Shown here: in pieces, positions 34,507 to 42,774 of the stretch
Numbering within the stretch: the first letter of the stretch is position 1
Layout of the letters: each line of letters opens with the position of its first letter
Assembly: GCA_002425765.1 (NCBI GenBank)
Contig: DIMW01000007.1
Location: forward strand, 1 to 47,041
DNA length: 47,041 nucleotides
Source of the DNA: Spirochaetaceae bacterium UBA5556
GTDB lineage: Bacteria; Spirochaetota; Spirochaetia; Treponematales; Rectinemataceae
Direction: 5' to 3'
Translations under genes and position numbers: made by a program
Notes under the pieces: generated by a model
Told to the model about the DNA's origin: nothing
Seen by the model: the letters and a program-made list of their open reading frames with translations, nothing else
Databases searched by the model: none

Positions 34507-35025
34507 TTAAAACGTATACCCAATGCGCAGTTTCAGATCGGGGATAACCATATCCCCGTCCATCCAGATATATTTTCCACCGCCAGAAACCCCCAGCAGC
34601 AGTCCATTACCAAGGGCCCACTGATATCCGGCTTCCGCCGACAACACAAAACCGAAGAGTTTTGCGTCAAATGCATAGGCGAGTCCGGGAGATATTCCCG
34701 CGCTCCAGCCGTATAAATTCTCTTTTTCCGAATGATATCCTACGCCGCATTCACCCAATATCAGTGCTCCGTCATAGTTGTTCTGGGGGTTGCCGAAATA
34801 TAGAAATGTCAGCGAAGGATTGACGCTAATCCTATTCCCCACCATTATTTGCGCCTCAAGAGGCACGATAAGGAATATGTTGTTGCTATTGGTTGAAACC
34901 GCCGAAAGAGTCAGGTAGGCTAGATTTGTCGTTATTGCGGCTTTTTTAGAATCAGCCACATCTTCTGCAGATAATTCCCCTATTGTGGAGAGACACATTA
35001 TGAACAAGATAGCGCTTCTTTTCAT
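34507..35025 (-). CDS. small outer-membrane beta-barrel protein (array gene 7)
   Basis: 172 residues. Signal peptide MKRSAILFIMCLSTIGELSA is followed by alternating polar/apolar strands, and the chain ends YTF with a terminal aromatic, as expected for outer-membrane barrel insertion. The spacing suggests eight or so strands. It is the only exported protein of the array. The function is unknown. No membrane partner lies beside it. Confidence 0.6.
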   Translation of the reverse strand: MKRSAILFIMCLSTIGELSAEDVADSKKAAITTNLAYLTLSAVSTNSNNIFLIVPLEAQIMVGNRISVNPSLTFLYFGNPQNNYDGALILGECGVGYHSEKENLYGWSAGISPGLAYAFDAKLFGFVLSAEAGYQWALGNGLLLGVSGGGKYIWMDGDMVIPDLKLRIGYTF

Positions 35026-35166
35026 TTCAGTTTCTCTTCGCGTAGAAGTCTAAAGGCCGTCTGCATCACCTCATACTCGCCGACCCCGCTCAGTAAAGTA
35101 TCATGGCTGTCTAGCGACTCCCAAGGGAACCAACGCTGACGTCATCCGATTGAGATGGCTGGTCGG

Positions 35167-35898
35167 TTACTGCCCTTCGATACCGCTGCACAGGTCATCT
35201 ACTGCCCCAGTCTGCTCTACCTTCGTCTTTATAATACCATGTGCGGTGGGGGTGACGATATACGCATTTTTGTCTCTATCAGAGCGTACTATTTTGTATT
35301 TGCCTTTTTGTATGCTCACCGCACAATTATTTTCAATTGCCAAAAAGCTTCTTTTATTCAATTCGAGGAATCTTTTGAATCTGTCCTCCCTTTCTCTTTC
35401 ATCAAAATGAGGGCAGTGGCATCCCCTCAATGCGCCCAAACCTTCTACATATGAATAATTCCAGTCCGCATTATTCCCAAAACTTTCAGAATCGCTGATG
35501 CCATATTCAAACCAGCAAAGTGCCCCGGCGCTTAATCCGCCTATCACTTTGTTCGTCCGCAACGCATCGAGCAGAAGTCTATCTATGCCGACCTTCTTCC
35601 ATTCATTGATCATGAATTTTGTATTTCCGCCCCCGACATAGATGAGGTCCGCCCAGTCAATTTTTTGCCTGATTTCATCGTAGGCGATGCCAGTATTCAG
35701 GATACACAGAGAATCACATTTGCATCCGAGGGATTCGTATGCTTTCCGTACCGTCGCGACATATCCTTCCGGTTCTCCGCTCGCCGTTGGGATGAATAGA
35801 TGATTCGGCAGCTCTTTCCCGCAAGACTCAACAATATATCGATCTATCTGCAATGTTTCTTTATTTGCGATTTCTCCTCCGCCTATGAGCACGAGCAT
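35167..35898 (-). CDS. peptidase E-like (S51 family) protein (array gene 8)
   Basis: 243 residues. The nucleophile elbow is VIGGLSAGALCWF with Ser (about residue 123). The preceding strand/turn is YVGGGNTKFM. The start is MLVLIGGGEI. These are the S51/cyanophycinase-like motifs. Peptidase E cleaves Asp-x dipeptides; the related cyanophycinases cut cyanophycin. The substrate here is unknown. A good ggaggggag ribosome site precedes the ATG. A small hairpin lies just upstream. Confidence 0.8.
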   Translation of the reverse strand: MLVLIGGGEIANKETLQIDRYIVESCGKELPNHLFIPTASGEPEGYVATVRKAYESLGCKCDSLCILNTGIAYDEIRQKIDWADLIYVGGGNTKFMINEWKKVGIDRLLLDALRTNKVIGGLSAGALCWFEYGISDSESFGNNADWNYSYVEGLGALRGCHCPHFDEREREDRFKRFLELNKRSFLAIENNCAVSIQKGKYKIVRSDRDKNAYIVTPTAHGIIKTKVEQTGAVDDLCSGIEGQ

Positions 35899-35944
35899 AT
35901 CAGTTCTCCCCTCCGCGCCTTTCTGTTCCCGATTTATATAGGAT

Positions 35945-35962
35945 CGCTATAATTCTATAGCG
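35945..35962. repeat. hairpin in the S51-DUF1801 gap
   Basis: Perfect 7-bp stem CGCTATA-attc-TATAGCG. On the minus strand it follows the DUF1801 gene and precedes the peptidase E-like gene. It could be a weak terminator or operator. Confidence 0.4.
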
Positions 35963-35984
35963 TGACTAGCCCAGCTCAACTCAA

Positions 35985-36392
35985 TTAAGTCTTTCTTGTG
36001 TTGGCCAGATTTTCCCTTATTCTAAATTTAACAATCTTTTGTATCAGAGATACTGGTAGTGGCTCTCCAATTTTGAATTGAATGGCGCCTTTTGAATGCC
36101 TGTATGGTTTTAGTTCGTCTTCGAAGTTCGTTATGCCGCTCGACGTCGGATAAAAGCCGATATGATTCTTGAAACCAGCGTAATAGACTATTGCGCCATT
36201 TTGATAAAACGAAGGCATATTATAACTGATCCGCTCTTCAGCCTCTGATGCGATCTCTTTGATGATACCCCGCAGTTCGATCAACTTTTCTCTTTCTTCC
36301 GCTTGGAATTGTTCGATATACGCATCTATCGAACCAGCGCCACTGACGGTAGTCCCGCCTAAGCTATTTTTCTTATTTTGTTTATATGCCAT
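35985..36392 (-). CDS. DUF1801 protein (array gene 9)
   Basis: 135 residues. The DUF1801 (YdhG-like) fold: an N-terminal helix (SIDAYIEQFQAEEREKL), LRGIIKEIASEAEERISYNM, the aromatic PSFYQNGAIVYYAGFKNHIG and a C-terminal IRFPIGEPLP-type segment (here IQFKIGEPLP). Function is unknown; the domain may bind iron or a small ligand. The ATG at 36392 with ggagtatcagtac upstream is chosen over the one at 36407. It lies 38 bases from the next GNAT gene. Confidence 0.8.
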   Translation of the reverse strand: MAYKQNKKNSLGGTTVSGAGSIDAYIEQFQAEEREKLIELRGIIKEIASEAEERISYNMPSFYQNGAIVYYAGFKNHIGFYPTSSGITNFEDELKPYRHSKGAIQFKIGEPLPVSLIQKIVKFRIRENLANTRKT

Positions 36393-36430
36393 GTACTGAT
36401 ACTCCATGTTGTATAGGAGAAGCGTTCCTC

Positions 36431-36925
36431 TTACAATCTCTTACAATATCGTATTTCATACGCATGCAAGTTTGCCAACTCCTGTCTCTTGCCGTCGGCC
36501 TTGTAACCGTTTTTCTCATAGAAGCTCTTTCCGATTTCATTTCTCTCGAGCACCCATAGCGCATTCTCTTTATAGCCACGAGTCCTCGCCTCCTGTTCGC
36601 AGTATTGAAGCATGGCTTTCCCTATCCCCTGTCTCATCATGAGCGGATCGACGTAGATGCACCACAGTTCAAATGAGTCTTTCTTATCTTCATCTCTCGA
36701 CGGCCCCATGACCATCATCCCTTTGACTATTTCATCTTTTTCAAATACAAGCCATTCTTCTGAATTATCCTCAATCGTTTTTCTGATGTTCTGGGCCTTT
36801 TTCTCTATGTTCAATTTGGAAAACAGAATTTTGTCATCGACGATCGTCCGATAGGCATTTCTCCATCCGAATATCTGAATGTCCGCTATTCTGCTTGCAT
36901 CTTCAGGTTTGGCCTTTCTTATCAT
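36431..36925 (-). CDS. GNAT acetyltransferase (array gene 10)
   Basis: 164 residues. The beginning (MIRKAKPEDASRIADI) is typical of GNATs. The acetyl-CoA motif is VDPLMMRQGIGKAMLQYCEQ and motif B is NEIGKSFYEKNGYKADG. The preceding strand is FELWCIY. The start with cccgggaagttgtt upstream is chosen. The substrate is unknown. The HNH gene ends 22 bases upstream. Confidence 0.82.
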   Translation of the reverse strand: MIRKAKPEDASRIADIQIFGWRNAYRTIVDDKILFSKLNIEKKAQNIRKTIEDNSEEWLVFEKDEIVKGMMVMGPSRDEDKKDSFELWCIYVDPLMMRQGIGKAMLQYCEQEARTRGYKENALWVLERNEIGKSFYEKNGYKADGKRQELANLHAYEIRYCKRL

Positions 36926-36947
36926 AACAACTTCCCGGGCTGAACGC

Positions 36948-37496
36948 CTAACGTAAAACAATATCGAGGTCGAGCACGCTTATTTGATGGTCGCCGAAAT
37001 CCGCGCGATCAATAGTTCCATTGCATGTGTGGCAGTAATATATCGTCTTGAGATACTTCTTTTCTAGCAACATTGGTATGTGGTCATAATATTTTGGATC
37101 ATCCGGATTCTTTTCTCTATAGTAATGGTATAATCCCTTTGTCCCCTTTTCGGAGTTGCATTTTTTGCATGCCCATATGAGGTTGTGGACCCCCTGTATT
37201 CTATCGCATGTTTCACACCGTTCGTTTATAGAGAGTGCCTTTGGAACAATATGGTCCCAGCTCAGGTCTTTTTCCGAAGAACAATAGATACATTTTTTCT
37301 CGCTCTGGATGAACTGTTTGTCTTCCCGAAGAATATCAGACCAATGCTTTTCATCGTTCAAAAAGTCATGAAATGTTTTTTTGATAAAACCATAGCTCGT
37401 GTGCTTTGCGTCCGGGCCGAATGCACTTTTTGCGATGATCTTGGCGTATTGGAAATAGATGAGCTGCCGTATTGTTTTTACCTCTCTGTCGGGCAT
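36948..37496 (-). CDS. HNH endonuclease-like protein (array gene 11)
   Basis: 182 residues. A zinc-binding HNH core: CIYCSSEKDLSWDHIVPKAL, then NLIWACKKCNSEKG. The two CxxC pairs bracket the catalytic SWDHIVP and Asn of NLIWAC. A further CETC and CHTC lie in the same half. It is of the HNH_4/restriction-type stand-alone class, with an N-terminal 60-residue helical domain. It may be a nicking or repair nuclease; the partner genes are unknown. The start with aaaggaggaacttcc upstream is chosen. Confidence 0.82.
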   Translation of the reverse strand: MPDREVKTIRQLIYFQYAKIIAKSAFGPDAKHTSYGFIKKTFHDFLNDEKHWSDILREDKQFIQSEKKCIYCSSEKDLSWDHIVPKALSINERCETCDRIQGVHNLIWACKKCNSEKGTKGLYHYYREKNPDDPKYYDHIPMLLEKKYLKTIYYCHTCNGTIDRADFGDHQISVLDLDIVLR

Positions 37497-37532
37497 GGAA
37501 GTTCCTCCTTTCACCGCTGGAAACGAACGGTC

Positions 37533-38066
37533 TTAGCCGTCTATAGACCGACTGAGCAATGTTTCGAGAGTATTGATGTTTCTTCCTGTGGAACAGGTAT
37601 CCAAGACTTTGTCTATATAGTTCGTCGATAGCTTTGATTTTCCGATTCCGTTGTGGTAGAAGACAATCAAGAAATCTTCTTTCCCATGGCAAGCTTCTTC
37701 TATGAGAGCCTTTGAGCCGTTTTTAAAATTAGCCAATTTTTCCTGAGTTGTCGGTTTCTCGAAGAAATATATGAGCACCTTCGATGTATCTTCTTTGAAC
37801 GGGTTTATCGCCAGAGCCTCTTCGATCTGTTCTCTTGTCCTTATTATGGCTCGCGTCTCCAGTCCACTTTCTTGTAAAATAATCCGCTGTATTTTTTCTT
37901 TAAGAATTTCTTTGCATATATCTGTTTTTATCAGCAAGTTTCCGCTATTCAAGTACGAAGAGACCCTCGTATTTCCAAGGGCTTGAATGGCCTTTTTCAG
38001 AGTTGTCATGTCGACTTTTGTGGTTCCGCCTACATTTATCCCTTTCAGAAATACATAATATATCAT
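37533..38066 (-). CDS. DUF1697 protein (array gene 12)
   Basis: 177 residues. Typical DUF1697 opening (IYYVFLKGINVGGTTKVDM), then ALGNTRVSSYLNSGNLLI and the ending IDKVLDTCSTGRNINTL. The family is widespread as a stand-alone protein of unknown function and may bind nucleotides. The start gives normal length. It is separated from the HNH gene by 36 bases and from the Nei-like gene by about 100. Confidence 0.85.
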   Translation of the reverse strand: MIYYVFLKGINVGGTTKVDMTTLKKAIQALGNTRVSSYLNSGNLLIKTDICKEILKEKIQRIILQESGLETRAIIRTREQIEEALAINPFKEDTSKVLIYFFEKPTTQEKLANFKNGSKALIEEACHGKEDFLIVFYHNGIGKSKLSTNYIDKVLDTCSTGRNINTLETLLSRSIDG

Positions 38067-38167
38067 CGGATATTATTCCCTATCTCTATGCCGCCGAGAA
38101 GGACTGCCCAACCCGCGGTTTGATCCGGAAGGTATCATGCGCCGTCCTGTTTTTATATTCGCTCCGA

Positions 38168-38995
38168 CTATTCGCTTTGGCATTTTGGGCAGTAATATGT
38201 GGAGCCACCCAGGTATTGCATCTTCTCCACCTTACCCCCGCACGTCATACACCTCTCTGTCTCTTTGCTCAGTATGCGTTTGTACCCGCCTTTCTTTCCG
38301 TATAGATCGTATTCATCATCCCTTCCCCCCATGCTGATAGCCTCTTTCAGCGTTTTCTGTATTGAATCAAATAGCCTTTTCTTTTCTTCCCCGCGCAGGT
38401 CGCCGATTGGGTGTCTGGGGTGTAACTTGGCATTATACATAATATCTTGTGCTATCGAGTTTCCTAATCCAGGTATCAGTTGGTCCTGCGTGAGGAGCCC
38501 TTTTACACTTCTTTTTTCGGTTTTATTGGATTCATCGATGAGATTAGAGAAATATTGATTAGTGAATTCGGGATCGACTGGGGTTGGTCTCATGCCTCGT
38601 ATATACTGCCGCTTCAATTCATCTCCTTGCGCATACAACTCCATCGCCCCCCACATTTGTGTCATGGCCGAAAGCGCGGTGCCGTCATCGAAGATTATCA
38701 AAAGATGGTATTTGGGAGGGACGTCATTTAAGGTGCTGTGGAATACTATCTTGCCCCCGCATTCTCCAAACACCAGTACATAATCTGGAATCAATGGTAT
38801 AAAAAGCCATCGCCCCTTCGTATAGGCTTTACCGACGGTTTTCCCCTTTGTCAATGCGGCGAATTCCTGGAGAGTCCTGTTATACCAGACAAACTTGTGC
38901 GGTGAGTTGCCCAATGAGCCCTCGTGTATAGTTTTCCCATAGAGTGTAGTATTTATTTGCTTCGCCAGCGTGATGTATTCCGGTAACTCGAACAT
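38168..38995 (-). CDS. Fpg/Nei-like protein lacking the catalytic proline (array gene 13)
   Basis: 275 residues in the Fpg/Nei fold. The N-terminal domain begins MFELPEYITLAKQ. The helix-two-turn-helix region has LIPGLGNSIAQDIMYNAKLHPRHPI, and the C-terminal zinc finger is CMTCGGK...YYCPKC. Active Fpg and Nei start MPE (Pro2, Glu3); here residue 2 is Phe and the order is Met-Phe-Glu, so the Schiff-base nucleophile is missing. Similar proteins occur in Firmicutes and may bind damaged DNA without cutting it. The start with caaggagagcaa upstream supports this N-terminus. Longer starts do not restore the proline. Confidence 0.8.
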   Translation of the reverse strand: MFELPEYITLAKQINTTLYGKTIHEGSLGNSPHKFVWYNRTLQEFAALTKGKTVGKAYTKGRWLFIPLIPDYVLVFGECGGKIVFHSTLNDVPPKYHLLIIFDDGTALSAMTQMWGAMELYAQGDELKRQYIRGMRPTPVDPEFTNQYFSNLIDESNKTEKRSVKGLLTQDQLIPGLGNSIAQDIMYNAKLHPRHPIGDLRGEEKKRLFDSIQKTLKEAISMGGRDDEYDLYGKKGGYKRILSKETERCMTCGGKVEKMQYLGGSTYYCPKCQSE

Positions 38996-39053
38996 TTGCT
39001 CTCCTTGGCGCGTCGATATTCGCCCGCCTGTGAATACGAGCGTAGATGCCAGG

Positions 39054-39683
39054 TTAAAACTCTTCTTTCTCAATTTTCTTTCTCAATTTGTCTACCCGCT
39101 TTTTTTGCGACTCCACTAATGCGCCATAACGTTTCTTCAGGGCAGCCTTAAATGCAGGGGCGTTTTCTCTGTTCACGCAAACGTATGCTCTCTCGGCATG
39201 CTGTGCCACCTCTTTCGGCCTGCAATGCTCCAAATGCTCAATTAATATAGAGAATATTTTTTTCTCATACGCTTCTTTTGATCTCGCTATTCCTGCGAAT
39301 ATACTTATGCAGTTATCTACGGTAATGACGCTTCCTTTTCTGTAGGTGTCGTAGATCGCGCCCAATTCCTTATAGAGACAATCACCTGCCATCTCTGCAA
39401 TCTGTGCCAATGCTATACAAGAACCCCACACTAAGCGATTGTTTTTGGACTTGAGTTTTTCAACAAAGGCCTCGGCGTACGGCACTATCAATGAGGGATT
39501 TCTATAGCCGATTTCATATAAGACTTTTATGCAATCATTTGCGACCTGTTCTTTCTTGTCGCTGAGCCCCTCCGCCATTTCGGCTATACCTTCTTTGTCA
39601 CTGTCGTTCACAAGCCGCTCAGCAACGGCGATATTGGGCTCTTCGTCTCTTCTTTCTACATTGCATGCTATTTTTTCGATCAT
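39054..39683 (-). CDS. HEAT-repeat protein (array gene 14)
   Basis: 209 residues, all helical, with paired amphipathic helices of HEAT/ARM type: AERLVNDSDKEGIAEMAEGL, EQVANDCIKVLYEIG and NRLVWGSCIALAQIAEMA. The end is a basic coiled stretch. HEAT proteins serve as binding platforms, in bacteria often for DNA repair enzymes or lyases. The partner is unknown. The start ATG is preceded by aggaagcgcaga. It precedes the frameshifted HD gene on the chromosome and follows it in transcription. Confidence 0.7.
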   Translation of the reverse strand: MIEKIACNVERRDEEPNIAVAERLVNDSDKEGIAEMAEGLSDKKEQVANDCIKVLYEIGYRNPSLIVPYAEAFVEKLKSKNNRLVWGSCIALAQIAEMAGDCLYKELGAIYDTYRKGSVITVDNCISIFAGIARSKEAYEKKIFSILIEHLEHCRPKEVAQHAERAYVCVNRENAPAFKAALKKRYGALVESQKKRVDKLRKKIEKEEF

Positions 39684-39699
39684 TCTGCGCTTCCTTTGT

Positions 39700-40291
39700 C
39701 TACTTGTCCTCCAGATAGCCACGCTTTACGCATTCTTCTATCAATTTTTGTAAAAATTCCCATATCTCTTTCGATCCTTCTTCTATATGTTTATTCTTTT
39801 CAAGAATTTGACTCTTTGTGATCCCGTATTTCTTCCACGTATATCCCTCATTTTTATAATTTTGTAATACAGGTTCCAACCTGTCGAATACTGTGGCAAA
39901 CTCCTGCTTCAGGAGTCTTCTTCTCCTCAAACTCTTTCCATGTGTTTATAAAGTATTCGGCCTGGTCTTGAGGCAATAGTCCGAAGATCCTTTTAGCGGC
40001 CGGCTCTTCCTTGTCTATTGCTGTTTCTCTCTCTTTCGAATACAAAAAAGTGTCTCCCGCGTCTATCTCTACCAGATCGTGTATCAAGAGCATTATCAGT
40101 ATTTTTTCAATATTGACTTCGACGTTTGAGTATTCTCTGAATAAATAAGCCATCAAACATATTGTCCAGGAGTGTTCCGCGTCGTTTTCAAATCTCGATC
40201 CATCGAATACCTTGGATTTTCGAATGATATTTTTCACTTTATCGATTTCGAAAATAAACTTGAGCTGTTTTTCAAAGCGATCTGGTTCCAT
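39700..40291 (-). pseudogene. HD-domain hydrolase interrupted by one frameshift (array gene 15)
   Basis: Two overlapping frames together make one typical HD protein of about 195 residues. The first frame (from 40291) holds the H...HD...D metal set: AEHSW, LIHDLVEIDAGD and FGLLPQDQAEYFINTW. It continues to EEKKTPEA, then runs off-frame at position 39903-39904, where one extra base breaks the codon. The other frame continues with EFATVFDRLEPVLQNY to the expected end EECVKRGYLEDK. This matches the HD_3/YfbR-like hydrolases that act on nucleotides. If the extra base is real the protein loses its C-terminal helices and is probably inactive. A sequencing error or programmed shift would restore it. 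Confidence 0.8.
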
Positions 40292-40308
40292 GGTGCTTCC
40301 CTTCTCTT

Positions 40309-40869
40309 TTATCTTGTAAATTTTTTTATGAAGTTTTCCGCTTTCTTTTTCGTTGCATTGCGTGTGTTCGCCGTCTGTCTGAAGACAAACTCATACACTT
40401 TCATTTTTATATTTTCGTCCCTTATGGCTGGATAAATCGGACTCACGCTTTTGATAATATTTCCATATACTATGTTTTTGCATTCTTCCGTGTCATAGGA
40501 ATATCCTTGTGTCTTCAAGATTTCTTTTATAATTTCGTTTTGAGTATCGGGCTCTACTTTAGTTATCTCGAACAGCGCCCATACTGCGTGGTTTGCCGTT
40601 ATCATCTTCCCCGTGTTGAGATACCGATAGAGCTTTGGAAGCAAGAGAGGTATTCTATGATCAGTATCAACCACTATCAGTAAGCCGATCAAATCTATCG
40701 CCGCCCATCGTATTATGTTGTTATCGCTGTCCAAAAGTTCAACTATTTGTGGCAGGTATGGATACAAATCTTGGGGCTGCTCTTTCCCCGTGGCCAGCAG
40801 TTCATTTACAAATTCGTATTTCTCTTTTGGATTGGGTGACGCCAATTTTTCAAAGCTAAATGTTTTCAT
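40309..40869 (-). CDS. HEAT-repeat protein (array gene 16)
   Basis: 186 residues, mostly helical repeats: YLPQIVELLDSDNNIIRW, AAIDLIGLLIVVD, LPKLYRYLNTGKM, and AVWALFEITKVEPDT. These pairs are HEAT-like. The function is unknown. It is a distinct paralogue of the protein at 39054-39683 and flanks the same HD gene. The ATG at 40869 is chosen, with ggagtatcaact upstream. Confidence 0.7.
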   Translation of the reverse strand: MKTFSFEKLASPNPKEKYEFVNELLATGKEQPQDLYPYLPQIVELLDSDNNIIRWAAIDLIGLLIVVDTDHRIPLLLPKLYRYLNTGKMITANHAVWALFEITKVEPDTQNEIIKEILKTQGYSYDTEECKNIVYGNIIKSVSPIYPAIRDENIKMKVYEFVFRQTANTRNATKKKAENFIKKFTR

Positions 40870-40953
40870 AGTTGATACTCCAGCTTCTTCATCGGACAGA
40901 GTGCTCCCCCACGGCATGTCCCAGAGCTTGAAGTGGATATGGATATGAAACGA

Positions 40954-41439
40954 TCAATAGCCCTGCTTTAATTCTAATTCTATTTCATCCCTTATTGGGA
41001 TTCCATAGTTGCCTCTCTCTGGTATAGTCGGTTTGATTATTCTCGATTTCGCCATTTCATTTCTGTATATCTTGACCAGTTCGAATCCTCTTTTTTGATA
41101 GAATCTCAATGCGTCGATATTATCGTTTGTCGTAATAAGCCAGATTCGTTGCCATTTCTCTTCTCTGCTTTTATCCCGCATCTTCTCCAATAACCCAGTT
41201 CCTATACCCTGGTATTGCGAGAACGCTTCCAGTAGCACAATTTCGCATTCGTCATTTTTGATGTTGTATAAACATATCCCCGCAACCTCCCGCTTATTTT
41301 CCGCAATAAACCCTCTTAAATCTTGAGGAGAGTATTTGATGCTCCTCGTTATGATGAAATCGCCGCCCCAATTCTGCCTCAATAATTCCACAATCCACGC
41401 ATTATCCACGTTTTCTTTTTCCCGAATGATAAACGCCAT
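40954..41439 (-). CDS. GNAT acetyltransferase (array gene 17)
   Basis: 161 residues. The opening is AFIIREKENVDNAWIVELL. The strand ECEIVLLEAFSQYQGIGTGL carries the acetyl-CoA motif (Q-x-x-G-x-G). Motif B is NIDALRFYQKRGFELVKIY. The end, ERGNYGIPIRDEIELE, is typical of the group related to plant/bacterial drug acetyltransferases. The ATG after aagggaatgaac is preferred. It lies 64 bases after the DinB gene. Confidence 0.82.
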   Translation of the reverse strand: MAFIIREKENVDNAWIVELLRQNWGGDFIITRSIKYSPQDLRGFIAENKREVAGICLYNIKNDECEIVLLEAFSQYQGIGTGLLEKMRDKSREEKWQRIWLITTNDNIDALRFYQKRGFELVKIYRNEMAKSRIIKPTIPERGNYGIPIRDEIELELKQGY

Positions 41440-41503
41440 GTTCATTCCCTTGTCTGTCGATTTCCCTTGGGCCGAAGGGGCGGGGTGATTGTCTGGCTTT
41501 TCC

Positions 41504-42019
41504 CTATTCGATTCGTATCATATTCGAGTAATCATTCTCTATATTCATCTCATCCAATATATTGCTTATCTGCCCTCGATGATGCGTCTGATGGTTGAAG
41601 AAGTGGATTATCGCTTTCCATGCCTCCTTCTCCATTCTCTCTCCCTTTTTGTTAATTCTTACTACTTTCGTGGCAAAGAAGTCTTCTTTTACTTTATCCA
41701 TGTATTCTATGATTATATTGTCCAGTTTTTCCCGCGCGCTTTTATAGCCTTCAAAATTTTTAAAGACTTCTTCTCCGTAGCTGGGAGTCGCTCCCATTTC
41801 TTTCTCTGCATCGATTCCATAGCTGTTCACATTAATAAATGTCTGGAGCCACACTCTATCGGCGATATAGATGTGCTCAAGCAACATCCCGAGCGTTTTA
41901 AAAAAGTAGCCACGCAGCGCATAGTGCATTGGGTCCACAACATTTGCGGAGATTATGCCGAGCATGTCGTTGTTAATTTTGCGGTTGCACCGGGCATAAT
42001 ATTGTACGATTTCTTTCAT
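41504..42019 (-). CDS. dinB-like: DinB/YfiT-family putative metal-dependent hydrolase (array gene 18)
   Basis: 171 residues of the DinB four-helix fold. The three His ligands are expected in MLLEHIYIADRVW and FNHQTHHRGQI, the second pair as H-x-x-x-H. DinB-like enzymes are stress-inducible and many use low-molecular-weight thiols. The exact substrate is unknown. A good gggaggctta ribosome site precedes ATG. It is the first gene after the longest gap in the array. Confidence 0.8.
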   Translation of the reverse strand: MKEIVQYYARCNRKINNDMLGIISANVVDPMHYALRGYFFKTLGMLLEHIYIADRVWLQTFINVNSYGIDAEKEMGATPSYGEEVFKNFEGYKSAREKLDNIIIEYMDKVKEDFFATKVVRINKKGERMEKEAWKAIIHFFNHQTHHRGQISNILDEMNIENDYSNMIRIE

Positions 42020-42327
42020 TTTAAGCCTCCCTATTCGTCAGCAGGTAAATATATTAGAGGGTTTGGATTGATAGTGCTATACATGAGGCTTCCTTTTAAC
42101 GAGCATACGAAGCCGCAGCCGTATCTGGCGTATGGTCCCATACGGTGTATCTCTATCTTTCCTATAAGCCCGTCTGTCCCCTTTCATTATACCAATCACG
42201 CCCCATGAATTCGATCTCTTTCCTATGCCCACGCCTATTGCTATTCCCCTATTTTTAGTCAAGGACTTGCAGAACCGATGATCCGCATCCGAAGAATAGG
42301 GGCGGCGTTGGAGCCTTTATTTTTCCT
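42020..42327. other. 308-base gap in the array with a small hairpin
   Basis: No supported gene. A perfect 7-bp hairpin CGTATGG-tc-CCATACG lies at 42129-42144. The remainder may hold the promoter for the DinB-side genes. No consensus boxes were fixed. Confidence 0.35.
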
Positions 42328-42774
42328 TTAAATATCGACCCTGTCCATTTTTTCCTTCGATATGACTTTATTCCTATATACCAAATCGCTTCTTTGCTCA
42401 AATCCTATCTTCTCCCAAAAGCTATTTCCTGTGTCATTCGCGCCAAATACCACTAGGGCTACTTTATGTATACCTTCTTTCTGTAAGGCCTCAATCGCCT
42501 TCTCCACCAATGCTTTCCCTACCCCTTTTCCCCTCTCCGAGACCGCTACCGCCGTATGATAGATATAAGCCCTTCGACCATCATGGCCACTTAGGATGAC
42601 CCCTATTATTTTCGACCCTTCCGTGGCGACAAAACATGTTGTGGGATTTTTCCTCAGATAGTGTTCTATCCCCTCTTCTGAATCATCTAAGGAATTCAAA
42701 CCCATCCCAGGAGTGTGTATCCACAATGAGTAGATCTCGTCGTAGTCAGAAATTGTCATCTGCCTAATAGTCAT
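42328..42774 (-). CDS. GNAT acetyltransferase (array gene 19)
   Basis: 148 residues. Acetyl-CoA motif: AVSERGKGVGKALVEKAI (R-G-x-G-x-G); motif B: GNSFWEKIGFEQR. The opening MTIRQMTISDYDEIYSLW and the phrase GLNSLDDSEEGIEHYLRKNP match a small GNAT subgroup often annotated YpeA/PhnO-like. The ATG at 42774 is chosen, overlapping the HD gene by 11 bases. The two are coupled. Confidence 0.85.
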   Translation of the reverse strand: MTIRQMTISDYDEIYSLWIHTPGMGLNSLDDSEEGIEHYLRKNPTTCFVATEGSKIIGVILSGHDGRRAYIYHTAVAVSERGKGVGKALVEKAIEALQKEGIHKVALVVFGANDTGNSFWEKIGFEQRSDLVYRNKVISKEKMDRVDI

